64,000 nucleotides of DNA from Cryptomeria japonica (lineage: Eukaryota; Streptophyta; Pinopsida; Cupressales; Cupressaceae), in assembly GCF_030272615.1 (NCBI RefSeq), contig NC_081415.1, forward strand, positions 367,954,667 to 368,018,666, given 5' to 3'. Below the pieces are notes generated by a model. That model did not search any database. It saw only the letters and a list, made by a program, of their open reading frames with translations, and was not told where the DNA came from. Each line of letters opens with the position of its first letter. The first letter of the stretch is position 1. The position numbers were made by a program, and so were the translations under genes. This document shows, one piece after another, positions 32,234-46,884 of this stretch.

Positions 32234-34197
32234 AGCACATGTCTATTCCGTGAGTGGGATCTTCTCCTTGCTTGAAACAGTACATCTATTATGAACAATC
32301 TCTCCTCAGGGAACTTTTTTGAATCTTCTTCTTTCTCTCTCTTTCCGAGCTACCTCTTCTATTATGTTATTCATAACTTGATTTCCTTTCTTCAATGGAT
32401 TTATCCTTCATGCAAGTGCATGTTTTTTCCTTGTTCCCTAGTTAGGATGTATTCCTCTTTAAATGGTACGTCTCTTATGACTAGTCTCTCTAGAAGTTGT
32501 GTAATTCTTCTCATTGTACTACAATTGGGGGGAAATGATCTCTCTCTCTCTCTCTCTCTCTAAGGATCCACTCATTCCTATGTTGTGGATTGTGTGAGTT
32601 TTATTACTTGATTTCATTCCTTGTGTGGAATTGTTGTTGTTCACTCAAGGGTTATCTCTTATACAAGAGGTGTAAGTCCTTGACTACAATCTCTTTCACG
32701 CTTGGTAATGTACATATTTAATAAATTCACCCATCCCCATTGGGATAAAAGTGATTCATCCTTCATCAAGAATCCCTTTCACCTAGCAATAGGAGGAAGG
32801 ATTGAATTCTTGTTCTCTTATGCGCTTCATTCTAGAAGATGTTATATCTATCTAAGACAACTCCTCTTGGAGGTAGATCTCTTTTGAGCAAAGATCTCTT
32901 CTCCTCCAAGAATCTCCTTTACACTTATAAAAAAGAAATCTCTTTTCAACTATCTTATCCTTTCTTGAAGAATATTCCCTCTCTTTCATAGATCTGTGAC
33001 ATTGTTGCATAATGGATATCTTCTATGTGTTGAAGGTAGGTATCCTTGTTATAATTTCCTTAAGATATCAACATTAAACTATGTTGACATCTTAAGGGGG
33101 GGACACCCACACTGCACCTTTTGTATTATATATCTCTCTTGCATTGTATCCCTTATACAGTGGGTCATTCTCAAATTAGAGGGAAGCCTCTTAGAGAGAG
33201 ATGTCACCACTTTTCCCTTATACAGTGGGTCATTCTCAAAATGAGATGTCGCCAGTTTTCTTTTATATAGTGGGCCATTCTCGAAATGAGATGTCACCAC
33301 TTTTCTTTTATACAGTGGGTCATTCTCAGAACAAGATGTCGCCACTTTTCCCTTATACAATGGGTCATTCTCAGAATGAGATGTCGCCACTTTTCTCTAA
33401 TACAGTGGGTCATTCTTAGAATGAGATTTCACCACTTTTCTCTTATACAGTGGGATATTCTCAGAACCAGAGGTTAGCCTCTTAGAGTGAGATGTCTCCA
33501 CTTTCTTGACATTTGTACTATACATTGTATACAGGTTCTAGCATACTCAAGCATAGATTTCTATGAGGTGCTTCGAACCTCACTTGTACGCATGTGCATG
33601 AGGTTGATTGGAACTAATGATATTCTCACTCTTCTCCCTTACATGGATCACCTAGACAAAATCTAGGGGCTAGCTTTCCATGTTCTTTTTTCTCTATGGA
33701 TCACCTAATTCTAGGGGTGAGATGTCCATGGTTCCTTTTGTTCACCTTTCTTCTCATGGATCACCAAAGTGTGTATTCATGTTCTCTCTCTTCTTCCTCT
33801 CATGAACTCATAGTTTTACTATTGATGGTTAATAGATGATGTCAAATTTTCTCTTTTATGTAATTATTGGTGTTTATGTGATTGCATTTGTCTTTGTGTT
33901 TCAATTAGTTGTTGAGACATTTGAGTATCGAGGTCTCTTTGGCTAGTTGATTTGTGGTCTCATGTTTTGTTTTTGTCATGTGTTGTTTTGTGCTTTGTCT
34001 TGTTTCATTTGTCTTGTTATTTTTGTCTTCTGTGCTCTTGCATATGTTTGAGTGAGTTAAGGTCCTAAGATTGGGGGCTTTGTTCCTCAAGACTAATGAT
34101 GTCTTATACTCCTTGTGGTATATCTCTGCATCTCTCATCTTCATCTCTCTCTTTCTTCTACTTTATCGGCAGTATTGGCAAAAGTCATACTCCAGCT
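32234..34197 (+). other. Element B internal DNA right of element C
   Basis: No supported gene. It includes a (CT)n run (32541-32562), duplicated phrases such as CCTTCATGCAAGTGC that match the DNA left of element C, and a 45-bp tandem repeat block (33200-33470). Confidence 0.55.
33158..33480. repeat. 45-bp tandem repeat
   Basis: The landmark CAGTGGGTCATTCTC (with small changes) recurs at 33158, 33223, 33268, 33313, 33358, 33403 and 33448. After the first interval the spacing is exactly 45 bp. Because 45 is a multiple of three, frames on both strands stay open over the block; these look like chance products of the repeat. Confidence 0.85.
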
Positions 34198-34212
34198 AAA
34201 GTGGGGGCTAAA
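34198..34212 (+). promoter_or_regulatory. Element B polypurine tract
   Basis: AAAGTGGGGGCTAAA directly before the 3' LTR start TGTAGTGTC. Confidence 0.7.
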
Positions 34213-35410
34213 TGTAGTGTCATAAAAATGAAACCTTTACAATTTTGACCATATTTTAGGCCCTCACCATGGCGATGGCATTTCCCTACCCAATTGGGAC
34301 CTCCTTCTACCCTATTTCTTCAAATTTACCTTTGTTTTAATCCTAGTATCATCTCAGGACCCTTTCCTAGACCCAAAATAGGGTAGGACAAGGGTGTGGC
34401 ACCCCTATCCCCTTAGGATAGGGATGTGGCACCCCTATCCCCCTCCCTTTTATGGCCCTAAAATGGGTCCATCCGATCCTTGGACCTAAATCTATTTTCG
34501 GAATTAAATTCCCCCTATGTCAGCCTTTTATTAGAGGATTTAACCCTCCAAGGCAAGTATAAAAGGGGGTTTAATTATCTCATTCGGGTAAGAAGGATGA
34601 TAGAGGTGAACAAGAAAGAGGTATTCATTATCATCATCAATCATTCAAGTGTTCAAGCATTCAAGCATCCATCAAGTCTTCTTCTTCATGTGTTTTCTTC
34701 ATTCATCCATTGGAGCAACATTACAACATTCATTTGCAAGCATGTGTGTGTTTTGGGGTTTTGTCATGTTACATGCCATTTCATGCAACACTTGTGATTA
34801 CATTCAAGAAGAAAAGAAACCATCATCAATAAATTGCAGATCTACAAGGTATACATTTCCATTATTTACATTTAAGCATTTGCAATTACTTTCTTTCAAG
34901 GTTGATTCCTCAACCGGGGTTTGACTAAGGCAAACCCCTATCCACAACCCTTATTTCCTTATTTTCTATGTGTAGGTTATAGATGCATAGCTGTGATTGT
35001 AGATTAGGGCTTCATTTGTAGAGACAAAAAAACCCTTTTCGACTCATGGATTTTTCAGAGGACTAGATGCAACTTCAACTTGGTCCTGATGAATTTTCTC
35101 CAAATTTGCAGAGTAGATCTGTATCATTCTAAATACCTCATATCTAAAGTTATAGTGCGATCCTGAATCAATAGCTCCTTATTTCACCCATTTTGTCTTC
35201 ATTTTCTACATAGTCAACAAGTCAACTCTTTTACTTACAAAAGAGGGTAAATTGCAATTATTATTGAGATCCTAATCACTCTAGGGTTTGGATCTATTTA
35301 ATTCAAATCCTCTTTTGAATGTAGAGTATCTCCCAAGTGAAAATCATCCTAGTGATTTCCTTTCTCTCTCCTAGGAGGGGAATCACTAGGGTTCAATTTT
35401 CCACTTTACA
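34213..35410 (+). repeat. Element B 3' LTR
   Basis: 1198 bp, TGTAGTGTCATAAAA ... CACTTTACA. It corresponds to 4822-6055. It has two rather than three units of the GGCACCCCTATCCCC block and a weakened hairpin copy at 35060-35086. Confidence 0.8.
35060..35086. repeat. Hairpin, copy 4 (element B 3' LTR)
   Basis: GGACTAGAT ... ACTTGGTCC around GCAACTTCA. Most positions pair, partly by wobble; one mismatch is visible. Confidence 0.55.
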
Positions 35411-35585
35411 CCGGTTAAGCACAGTTGTCTTCTCTGCAAAACCAATCTCATCTCAACACTTCTCTAAATTATAAATCTCTTGTTTGCACATTCACCTCGC
35501 TCTAATAATATAGACACAATACCAACACCAAAATTACATAAGTATCTCACCTATATATACAAATCATCAACCTTGATAACAAGGT
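35411..35585 (-). repeat. Element A 5' LTR, middle piece
   Basis: Short piece between the end of element B and the LINE. It is assigned to the LTR of A because it lies between two mapped insertions. Its sequence has no second copy in the window to confirm it. Confidence 0.5.
35578..35585. repeat. Target-site duplication of the LINE, left
   Basis: AACAAGGT, repeated at 39812-39819. The preceding bases (TGAT against TCAG) also partly match. Confidence 0.5.
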
Positions 35586-37772
35586 TGGCCTCCAGCCATC
35601 TTCTGCTGACCTTATCTGTTCCCACCAACAGTTTGTTGATGATACTATTATTATGGGGGAATCAAGCATTTCAGAAGCTAAAGTCTTGAAGAGCATCCTA
35701 TGTAAATTTGCCTCTACTTCTAGTCATCTTATCAATTGGGCTAAAAGTGAAGTTTTTTTTCATTAATACTCCTGAGAGAAGACAACAGAGGATCAGCAGA
35801 ATCCTGGAGTGTAGGATTGTTGATCTTCCTGCTACCTACCTTGGTCTCCCCATGGGCATTGCACCTCCTTATCCCTTTTGGAGTTCTCTTGTGGACAAAT
35901 TTCATAAAAAACTTGTAGGTTGGAAAGGAGCCCTCTTAAGTCAAGCTGGCAAGCTCCAACTCCTTAAGGCTACTCTTCAAAGTATTCTGATTTATGCTCT
36001 AAGTCTTTTCAGAATTCCAGTTAAGTATGCTGATGCAATCGAGAAAATTCAAAGAAGATTCCTATGGTCTAGGGTTGAGGATAAGCAAAGAATGTCTTTG
36101 GTAGCTTGGGACCAAGTTTGTAGGCCGAAAAGCAAAGGTGGGCTAGGCCTTAGAAGGATTCGTACCCTAAATGAAGCTCTCCTATCCAAACAAGTCTGGA
36201 GAATGTTTCATTCAGACTCTGAATGGTGTAAAATTTGGTGAAGTATTGTCTTCTGTCCTCCTCTCTCTCCTCTTTTATCCATTCAGACCTTAGTATTAAT
36301 GGATCCCACATATGGAATCATGCCTCTAAATGTAAGGGAGATATAGCCAAAGGAGTGATCTGGAAACTAGGAAATGGTAGGAAAGTTAAATTCTGGGAGG
36401 ATCCTTGGTTTTTTGATAAACCCTTGAATGATATCAATGAATGGGCCCCCTATGCTCCCTCTTATGTTAGAACTTTTGGCTCCTTAGTTGTTGAGTATTG
36501 GGTTGGTAATGAATGGGAGAACATTGAAAGCATCCACCCTAGCCTTTCTAAGCTCAAGATCCATCTATCTGCGGTATGGCTGAATAAAGAAGAAGACTCC
36601 CTGATTTGGAAACATGATCCTAAAGGTACTTTATCTATTTCCTCTATGTATTGTGTCCTTTCCCCCCCCTCTCAATCAACCCTTACTAGTCTAAAGCCTG
36701 GATTAAGGGTCTAACCCCCAAAATCAATCTTTTCTTCTGGACCAGCCTCCAAAATAAGATTCTAACCCTTGACAACCTCAAAGGCAAAGGCTTTTCCCTC
36801 CCTAATAGATGTGTGTTGTGCCTTCAAGAGGAAGAGTCTATGGACCACCTTTCTCTCCATTGTTCCTTCTCAGCCTCTGTTTGGGAAAGTTTTCTCAAGA
36901 GTTTTAGTATGGCCTGGGTGTTTCCGAATAAAATCAGTGACCTGTTCTCCTCCTGGAATATTAAATGGACTAACTCTTTTTTGAGATGTTTGTGGCAGCT
37001 CTCTCTTCCTCACATCTTGTCGGGACTATGGAAAGAAAGAAATAACCGAATCTTCAGGGATGTCTCCCTTAATCAGGATATTATGTTCCAGAAAATTCAA
37101 TGGTCAATTCAGGAAAATATAAGGATCATTAAGGGTCCTTGTTACTCGAACAACTCACTGGAATCAAACATCTTGAGGGTATGGAATATGAAGATTAATG
37201 ATGGTCCTAACAACCACAATAAAAGGCTTGAAGCTAAATGGAAAACCCCTCCTCAAGGTTGGTTCAAAGTTAATTTTGACGGTGCTACCAAAGGTAACCC
37301 TAGTCCTTCAGGTTGTCGAGCTATACTGAGAGATGACAGAGGAATTTGCAAGGAAATGGTTGCTATCCCTATTGGATCCCAAACCAACCATAAAGCTGAA
37401 GCAATGGCAGCTCTTCAAGGCATCCTCCTAGCTAAAAAGTGGAATTGCCCCTATCTATGGATTGAAGGGGATTCAAATAATATTATAAAGTGTCTTAAGG
37501 GGACTTCAAAACCTTCATGGTTGATTCACAACATAATCACCTCTGCTATTGATCTTATTAGCACCTTTAAAAAATTTCATATATCCCACATCTACTGGGA
37601 GGCCAACGGCTCTCCTGACTGGGCTACCAATGTGGCAGTTAAAAGTGAGGAAATTACCACGTGGATGGGTAAACGCGGACTCCCCAAAGATGTCAGACAA
37701 ATCATTAGTAATGAGAGATATAGAAGCACTCCAAAGATTCTTGATGGAAAGGATAATTATGAAAAGTACTAA
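35586..37772 (+). pseudogene. LINE ORF2 C-terminal half: RT, zf-RVT, RNase H
   Basis: FVDDT at about 35632 is the RT catalytic motif. Downstream is the typical LINE C-terminus: YLGLPMG, LSQAGKLQLLKATLQSI, RFLWS, WDQVCRPKSKGGLGLRR, then a zf-RVT region (AWIKGLTPKINLFFW, CVLCLQEEESMDHL), then RNase H (NFDGATKGNPSPSG, KAEAMAALQG, EGDSNNII) with the D, E and D residues present. Three frameshifts break it: in a T-run at about 35752, at about 36238, and in a run of eight C at about 36661-36668. Two of the three lie in homopolymers. It matches plant L1-type elements with RNase H; the endonuclease and first half of RT are missing by 5' truncation. Confidence 0.85.
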
Positions 37773-38106
37773 TGTGAGTACTTCGAGTTACTATAATAAT
37801 GAGAATATCACTCATTCTAACATTAATGCCATTAACTCTCATGTTTTCTGGGTAACTATTATAGTTCCAAAAAGCTCTATAGTTTATCTGCTCTGCAAGC
37901 TTCAAAATTTGATCGTGAGAAGCGACAACATGGGTGGAAACAAGAGGAGATATGAACCAAGTAGTTGTAAAGAATGGAAATAGAAGAAAGAGGTTTGGGG
38001 TATACTGTAGCAGGGTGGTCTCTTGAACTTCATGGAGAGACTCCATGGTTGAGATGGTATGGTTACCAGTCTTTTCTGCAAGAACTGGAAGAAGGGCATG
38101 TAAAAA

Positions 38107-39639
38107 ATGGGCGATCAAATGGTTGAAATCGATGAAGACTTAATTGCTCAAGCTACGAGCCTCACAAGGGAAGGCTGCAACTTCTACAGAGATAGGAAGG
38201 TTAGCAGGGAAGCTATTGAAAGGTACCCAGAAATGGAGAAAGAGAAAAAATGATTGGTAAAGTTGAGAAAAACCTACTACCTGCCTAGGGCTTTTGCCAA
38301 ACCCTGGAGGGAAATCCTCTTTGTTTTAATGTGTTACATCACTCTAGATGGTAGGTTTACGAAAGTTTATGGTTATCACTTTGTTTTGTTAAACCACTTT
38401 AGGCACAATGATAATATTAATTTCCCTTATTTCCTACTTTGCTCGATGAATGCATCCCTTAAGGCCTATAAGGAGAATCCTCAGGGTGATTCTGCTATGC
38501 ACCAAGGCCTAATGGTCCTAATTTATGACCATTTAAAAGCCAACCAAATAGCTCGGATGTAGCCCTCTGTGGACTCTAAAGAAGAGATGTTTGATTTTGC
38601 CTTTTCTAAGGAGGATGAATCTGAAAGTGACTCTTCAACTAACATAGAGGATAGCATTGATGTCTCAGAGTATGAAAGTGGGAAGAAGAGGAAATACAGT
38701 AAAACAAGACCCTCTTCCTCTAAGGGCAAAAAGCCAAAAAGAAGACCCCTGATCAGCATTTCTTCGGAAGAGGAGTACTCAGATGACTCTAAAAAGGAGA
38801 ACCCTAAAGGGTTGCTGAAGAAGAAAATAAAAGACCATACCCAGACTAGGAAAAAGCACAAGAAGAAAGAGGAGACTGGTAAGGACCTGACAGCCGACAA
38901 GCAAGCTAAGGCCCTGGAAGCTGATCGAAGTCTGGAAAAGGAGACCATGGAAGAGACTCTTAGGGCTGCTGATACAATTTCCGCCCTGCACATCCCTAAA
39001 GAGGAATAGGTTACCCCTGGAAAAGTTGCTTCCCCATCTGGTCCTCCTCTTGAGGGTTTGCATGGTTTCATGGAAACTATGGAGTGGCTCATTAATGGCT
39101 ACAAGAAAGCTGAGGATGAAAACAAAAAACTCTACAACAGAGTCTTGATCTTGGAAACCATTAATACTGGAGAAGGGAACACTATGGCCAACTATATTGA
39201 GGACCTAAAAAACACCATTGCCAAATCCGAAGACATCAGAGATGCTTTTAACCCCAAGTTTGAGAAGATTGAGAAGGATTTGCTAGAAAGGAAGAGCCTT
39301 GCTAACACTAGCAATAAAACCCTCTCAGACACCATTACCAAAATTGGTAAAATTGAGGAGTGTCTGAAGAACATTGCTGAACAGAGCCTAAGTATCCTGA
39401 AGATCTCAGCTAACAACACCCACACCCTCATCAGCAAACTGGATGAAGAAAAGGAAATCCAGGACATAGACCTGGAAGTTGAAGGAATAGGGGAAGCTCA
39501 AGGTCCCAGAACCCGCACTAGAGGCAAAAGGAAGGAAAAGAAACTGAACAAGGATTTGGAAGATCTGAAAGTTGTCGGGGCCACCTACGACGAGCTGGTG
39601 ATTAAGGCAGAGGATTTGCTAAAGAAAATTACTGTGTAG
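38107..39639 (+). pseudogene. Unknown accessory frame downstream of LINE RNase H
   Basis: One frame of 511 codons from ATG at 38107 to TAG at 39639, broken only by TGA near 38251, TAG near 38560 and TAG near 39007, each explainable by a C-to-T change (CGA or CAG). The N-terminal part (MCYITLDGRFTKVYGYHF, NFPYFLLCSMNASLKAY) recalls the plant putative transposon protein domain by eye. An Asp/Glu/Lys-rich low-complexity middle (EEEYSDDSKKENPK) and a C-terminal coiled coil (NYIEDLKNTIAKSEDIRD) follow. I do not recognise a definite family. LINEs usually place a gag-like ORF1 before ORF2, so this position is odd. Confidence 0.55.
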
Positions 39640-39811
39640 TGCCTTCTCTGTTTCTTTGCTATTTTTTATTGTTAAGTTGTTCTTTCTGTCTATTGGTCTT
39701 TTGGCCAGTCTTTTTGTATGCGGACTTTAAAGCACTATTCTTCTTAGTGCTTTTTCTCTATCTATGTTGTAAATATTTCAGGCACTGAAAACCTATTTTT
39801 TAATTAATCAG

Positions 39812-40494
39812 AACAAGGTCAGTTAAACCCTCAATTTACAATTACAAAAATCACATTACACGATACAAAGATTGACTACTAGACCAATATTATGATTTTC
39901 ATTACATAGAATGGACCTAATTCAAATTTCCAATTGATCACATCCACCTGAAAGCACACCAAGATCAATCGCAACGTGCTACACCATCAAAAATATTGTA
40001 TAACATGAAAATCAATACCGGTTGACAAAAACACACACAATGATCAATGCGGATTGCCAAAACAAATAGGATGTGACTAGGAAACACCAACAAGCATGTT
40101 AGAATCATCACCAATATTTTCACCAACACCACTTATCAAATCTTCATCGATCAATATCTAGAAGCTCAAGAACACAACTAATCAACAACTGTCACAAAGA
40201 AAGATAACTTGTGGGGCACCAAATCATGAACCATCTGAAATAAAGATACACAAGATCATGCCAAACAATATCCCAAAACCCCAGCACAGGATCTAATCAT
40301 AGTGGAATATACCGGAGGAAATACCGGATACTGCAAAATAGTGATCAGCAAAACCAAACTACAAAACTAAATCAGAAGATCTTCCCAAACTCACTAGAAT
40401 AAACCACAGGAATATGTTGACATCAATGAAAACAACATATACTAGTAGCAACAATCCAACAACCAAATCCAACAATCTCCCCAACAATCCAATA
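39812..40494 (-). repeat. Element A 5' LTR, first piece
   Basis: Read on the minus strand it starts at 40494 (decayed TATTGGATTGTTGG for TGTTGGATTGTTGG) and runs to the LINE boundary. Positions 40330-40492 match 961-1134 closely, which proves an LTR pair. Confidence 0.7.
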
Positions 40495-40499
40495 GTAGG

Positions 40500-44570
<4,071 letters not shown>

Positions 44571-46341
44571 ACATTATTGTCTATTATGGAGTATTATGGG
44601 GTATGTTGATGCCTATAATTTATTTTAAGACAACATCCTTATGGGAAGTTCATTGAGAAGGGGACGTATTGTACCTCAATGAACAACATTCGGGGTTTTA
44701 GAAGTTGGCTCTTAACTTATTCAAAGGTAAAAGGGAGAGAAAGAGGACTAGAATTAAAATAACTAACTAAGACGATGCGCTTGACACTAAAATTTTACAT
44801 GCACAATAAACCATACATGAAATGCACAATTTAAAGGCTAGAAACTCATTAACCCCAATTACAATAAGAATTCACAAACATCATAATGTAATTCAAAAAC
44901 AACTATACTGAATTGAAAGAATCTAAGACATGATTCGACCAACAGAAGTTATGCCTAATATTACCAAAAGCTTATACAGATTCAAAAAATTATTTTTTTC
45001 TCAAAATGATATAAAGCATTATCCCATAAAATATAAACAAACATATTAAAAGGCCAAAAGTCAGCACAATCCAATTATCAAATTTACAATAAAATTAAAA
45101 TGTTGAAGTTTGAGCTACAGAGCTAAAATTATGTTCTCTGTGTCAATTCCCCTTCAAATGATGCCATAATTCTCTTTTATATCCTTCTCAAACGTGGGCG
45201 CAGATTTCCAAATAACAACCCAAACATTTCTTGATCACATGATTGTTTCCTCCTTTCATCCTCACAACTTTATTTCCTTTCCATCATTACAGTTCTAACT
45301 ATCTCAATAGAATAATTCTACAAATCAATCTACATAGCCTTTGAGTGAGCCTTCGTCATTGGATGACACTTCAACATTTTTCATGAGCTTTGGTGCTTTC
45401 CAAAATTGTGCCCCACCAACATGTGGTCTTGCTCAAATAATAGACATATGGCTACGAAGCGAAACTACCTACCCTCCTATTCTATTTTTCCTTTCAAAGC
45501 CCACAGGTGAGACACATGGCATGCAGGTGGGAAATGTTGGTGCATGTGCCTTCCTGCTTCAAAGAAACCCCATCTGCTTGATGTGTGGTGGTTTGATTTG
45601 AAATAGGAGGGCCCCTTTTGGAGGCCAAAATAAAACCCCAAGAGGGGACACATGGCAGCATGGCGGAGCCCAGTGAGGGCGAGAGAAAAGAGTCTCCTCA
45701 AAACCACGCCCACTCAATGCATAGAGAAATAAGGAAAATGCCTTGAACAAAAGAAAGGGCCCAATGAAACAATGAAGGGGCCTAAAAAAAGACTTAGGAT
45801 TTATCCACAATTTTGGTGACTTGATGGGGCCGTCTGCCTACAGATTAGGAAACCTTGAACCTCTATTTCATAGACCAGCATCAAGACCTACAAGGCAACT
45901 CAAAGTTGCAAAAGTGCATTTTGCAAAGGATCTGACTCCTCATCTGAAGGATGCATTTGAGCATGTAGAAAAACATATGCCTGAACAATGGAACATTTCC
46001 CTAAAGGGTAGATTTCCTAGCATCTTGAACACGTGTTCTAGGTGGAAGTTTATCTAAGACAAATGATCTATGATATTTTCAATATTTGAAGATGTTGGGG
46101 ACATCTCCAAGTGTTTGCAGGTAAGATTGGTCTTGCTGACACTATTCGAGAGCTGCAATATTTTATCCTTTGTTGTTGTTGAATCATCTACAATGAAAGG
46201 GAATGATAAGCTAAATTGTCAAACATCAATACACCTAGACATTATTTTGCATGGATGGCTTCTCTATTGTAATTGATATACTCGTGAGCCTTTTAGGTTG
46301 TGTATATGTGATCCTCCACACCTGTCGCTACTAGAACACAA
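44571..46341. other. Unassigned AT-rich DNA
   Basis: No recognised element or gene. A GC-richer patch at 45340-45830 carries short open frames without recognisable motifs. The frame 45821-46057 (78 codons, plus) is not recognised and I do not call it a gene. Confidence 0.5.
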
Positions 46342-46884
46342 CTAGAACATCATTTGATGTTGTGTACAACTTTTCATCAACATTTTAGAATCATGAACCC
46401 TTGATACAATATCTTGTAGAATTTTCTCTATTGCATTTTCTACCTCTGAGCCTAATCATTGTGCATCAACAATAAAATGAAAGGCCATCCAAAGTGATGT
46501 CAGATCAGTCTTAATTTGCTCCCAATATGAGAAATGCAATTATTGCACAATAGGAGTTAAGTCAACTTGGGAAGTGGGCATCGCATTTGATGCTTGAAGC
46601 AGATTAATTTAGACATATTTTGACCCCACTTCTATAATCAATCCCTTAATCTTTCTTTCTAAATCTAATTTTTGTTGTTGTAGTTTTAAGGTCTTCTCCT
46701 AAAGGGATTTCTCTACTACCACCTTGGTCTCCCATTCCTTCTCAAGGGCAACTTGGGTATTATGGAGCTCTTTATCAAACTGTGTTTGTTTATAAATTAG
46801 ATCTTGCTGTAATTGAACTTGTGTAGTTGTGGAGGCGGAATGTTCCTGATGGACTTGGGAGAGTTCAACAAGTTTATCACGCAA
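46342..46884 (-). pseudogene. Broken coiled-coil protein fragment
   Basis: One frame of 181 codons on the minus strand with about four internal stops, each one transition away from a Gln or Arg codon. The N-terminal part is a heptad-rich coiled coil (LVELSQVHQEH, LQQDLIYKQTQFDKEL, LKLQQQKLDLERKIKGL). The C-terminal part reads HFSYWEQIKTDLTSLWMAF and ENAIEKILQDIVSRVHD. I do not recognise the family; in style it resembles the C-terminal part of the large frame of element F. It is probably an accessory frame of a dead element. Confidence 0.45.

Larger units (their letters stand above)
4822..35410 (+). mobile_element. Element B: large LTR retrotransposon derivative without pol
   Basis: Two direct repeats, both starting TGTAGTGTCATAAAA and ending TTACA, bound the element. 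A candidate PBS follows the left one and a PPT precedes the right one. Removing nested element C leaves about 7.3 kb, with about 4.9 kb internal DNA. The only coding trace is a gag-like frame ending in a CX2HX3GHX4C motif. No RT, RNase H or integrase motif is present, so B resembles a non-autonomous gypsy derivative (LARD type). Flanking 5-mers are TTGGT (4817-4821) and CCGGT (35411-35415), identical apart from two C/T differences, which is a credible decayed TSD. Confidence 0.75.
35586..39811 (+). mobile_element. 5'-truncated LINE with an extra 3' reading frame
   Basis: The element starts inside the RT domain, shortly before FVDDT, as expected for a 5'-truncated LINE, and is flanked by AACAAGGT. 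Its first part encodes the end of RT, a zinc-finger region and an RNase H domain. A second long frame (38107-39639) follows before the right TSD. No clear poly(A) tail is seen; the 3' end is T-rich. The insertion lies in the 5' LTR of element A. Confidence 0.7.
933..40494 (-). mobile_element. Element A: Ty1/copia LTR retrotransposon, split by nested insertions
   Basis: Read on the minus strand this is a copia element: 5' LTR (pieces 39812-40494, 35411-35585 and 4408-4821), a PBS complementary to initiator tRNA-Met (4394-4407), gag-protease-integrase remnants, a PPT (about 1137-1155) and a 3' LTR remnant (933-1136). The two LTRs are recognised as the same family because 961-1134 matches 40330-40492 closely. 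The 5' LTR is interrupted by element B at 4822 and by a LINE at 35586. Without the insertions A is only about 4.7 kb, because RT and RNase H are deleted. It is the oldest layer of the nest and cannot move by itself. Confidence 0.75.

Noticed and set aside
33079-33477. Open frames on both strands with 15-residue repeats
   Set aside because: They follow from the 45-bp repeat length, a multiple of three; there is no other coding sign.
45341-45601. 86-codon frame in a GC-richer patch
   Set aside because: No motif, no neighbouring gene structure, and overlapping frames of similar length exist on the other strand.
45821-46057. 78-codon frame
   Set aside because: Not recognised and isolated; could be part of a decayed element but cannot be supported as a gene.
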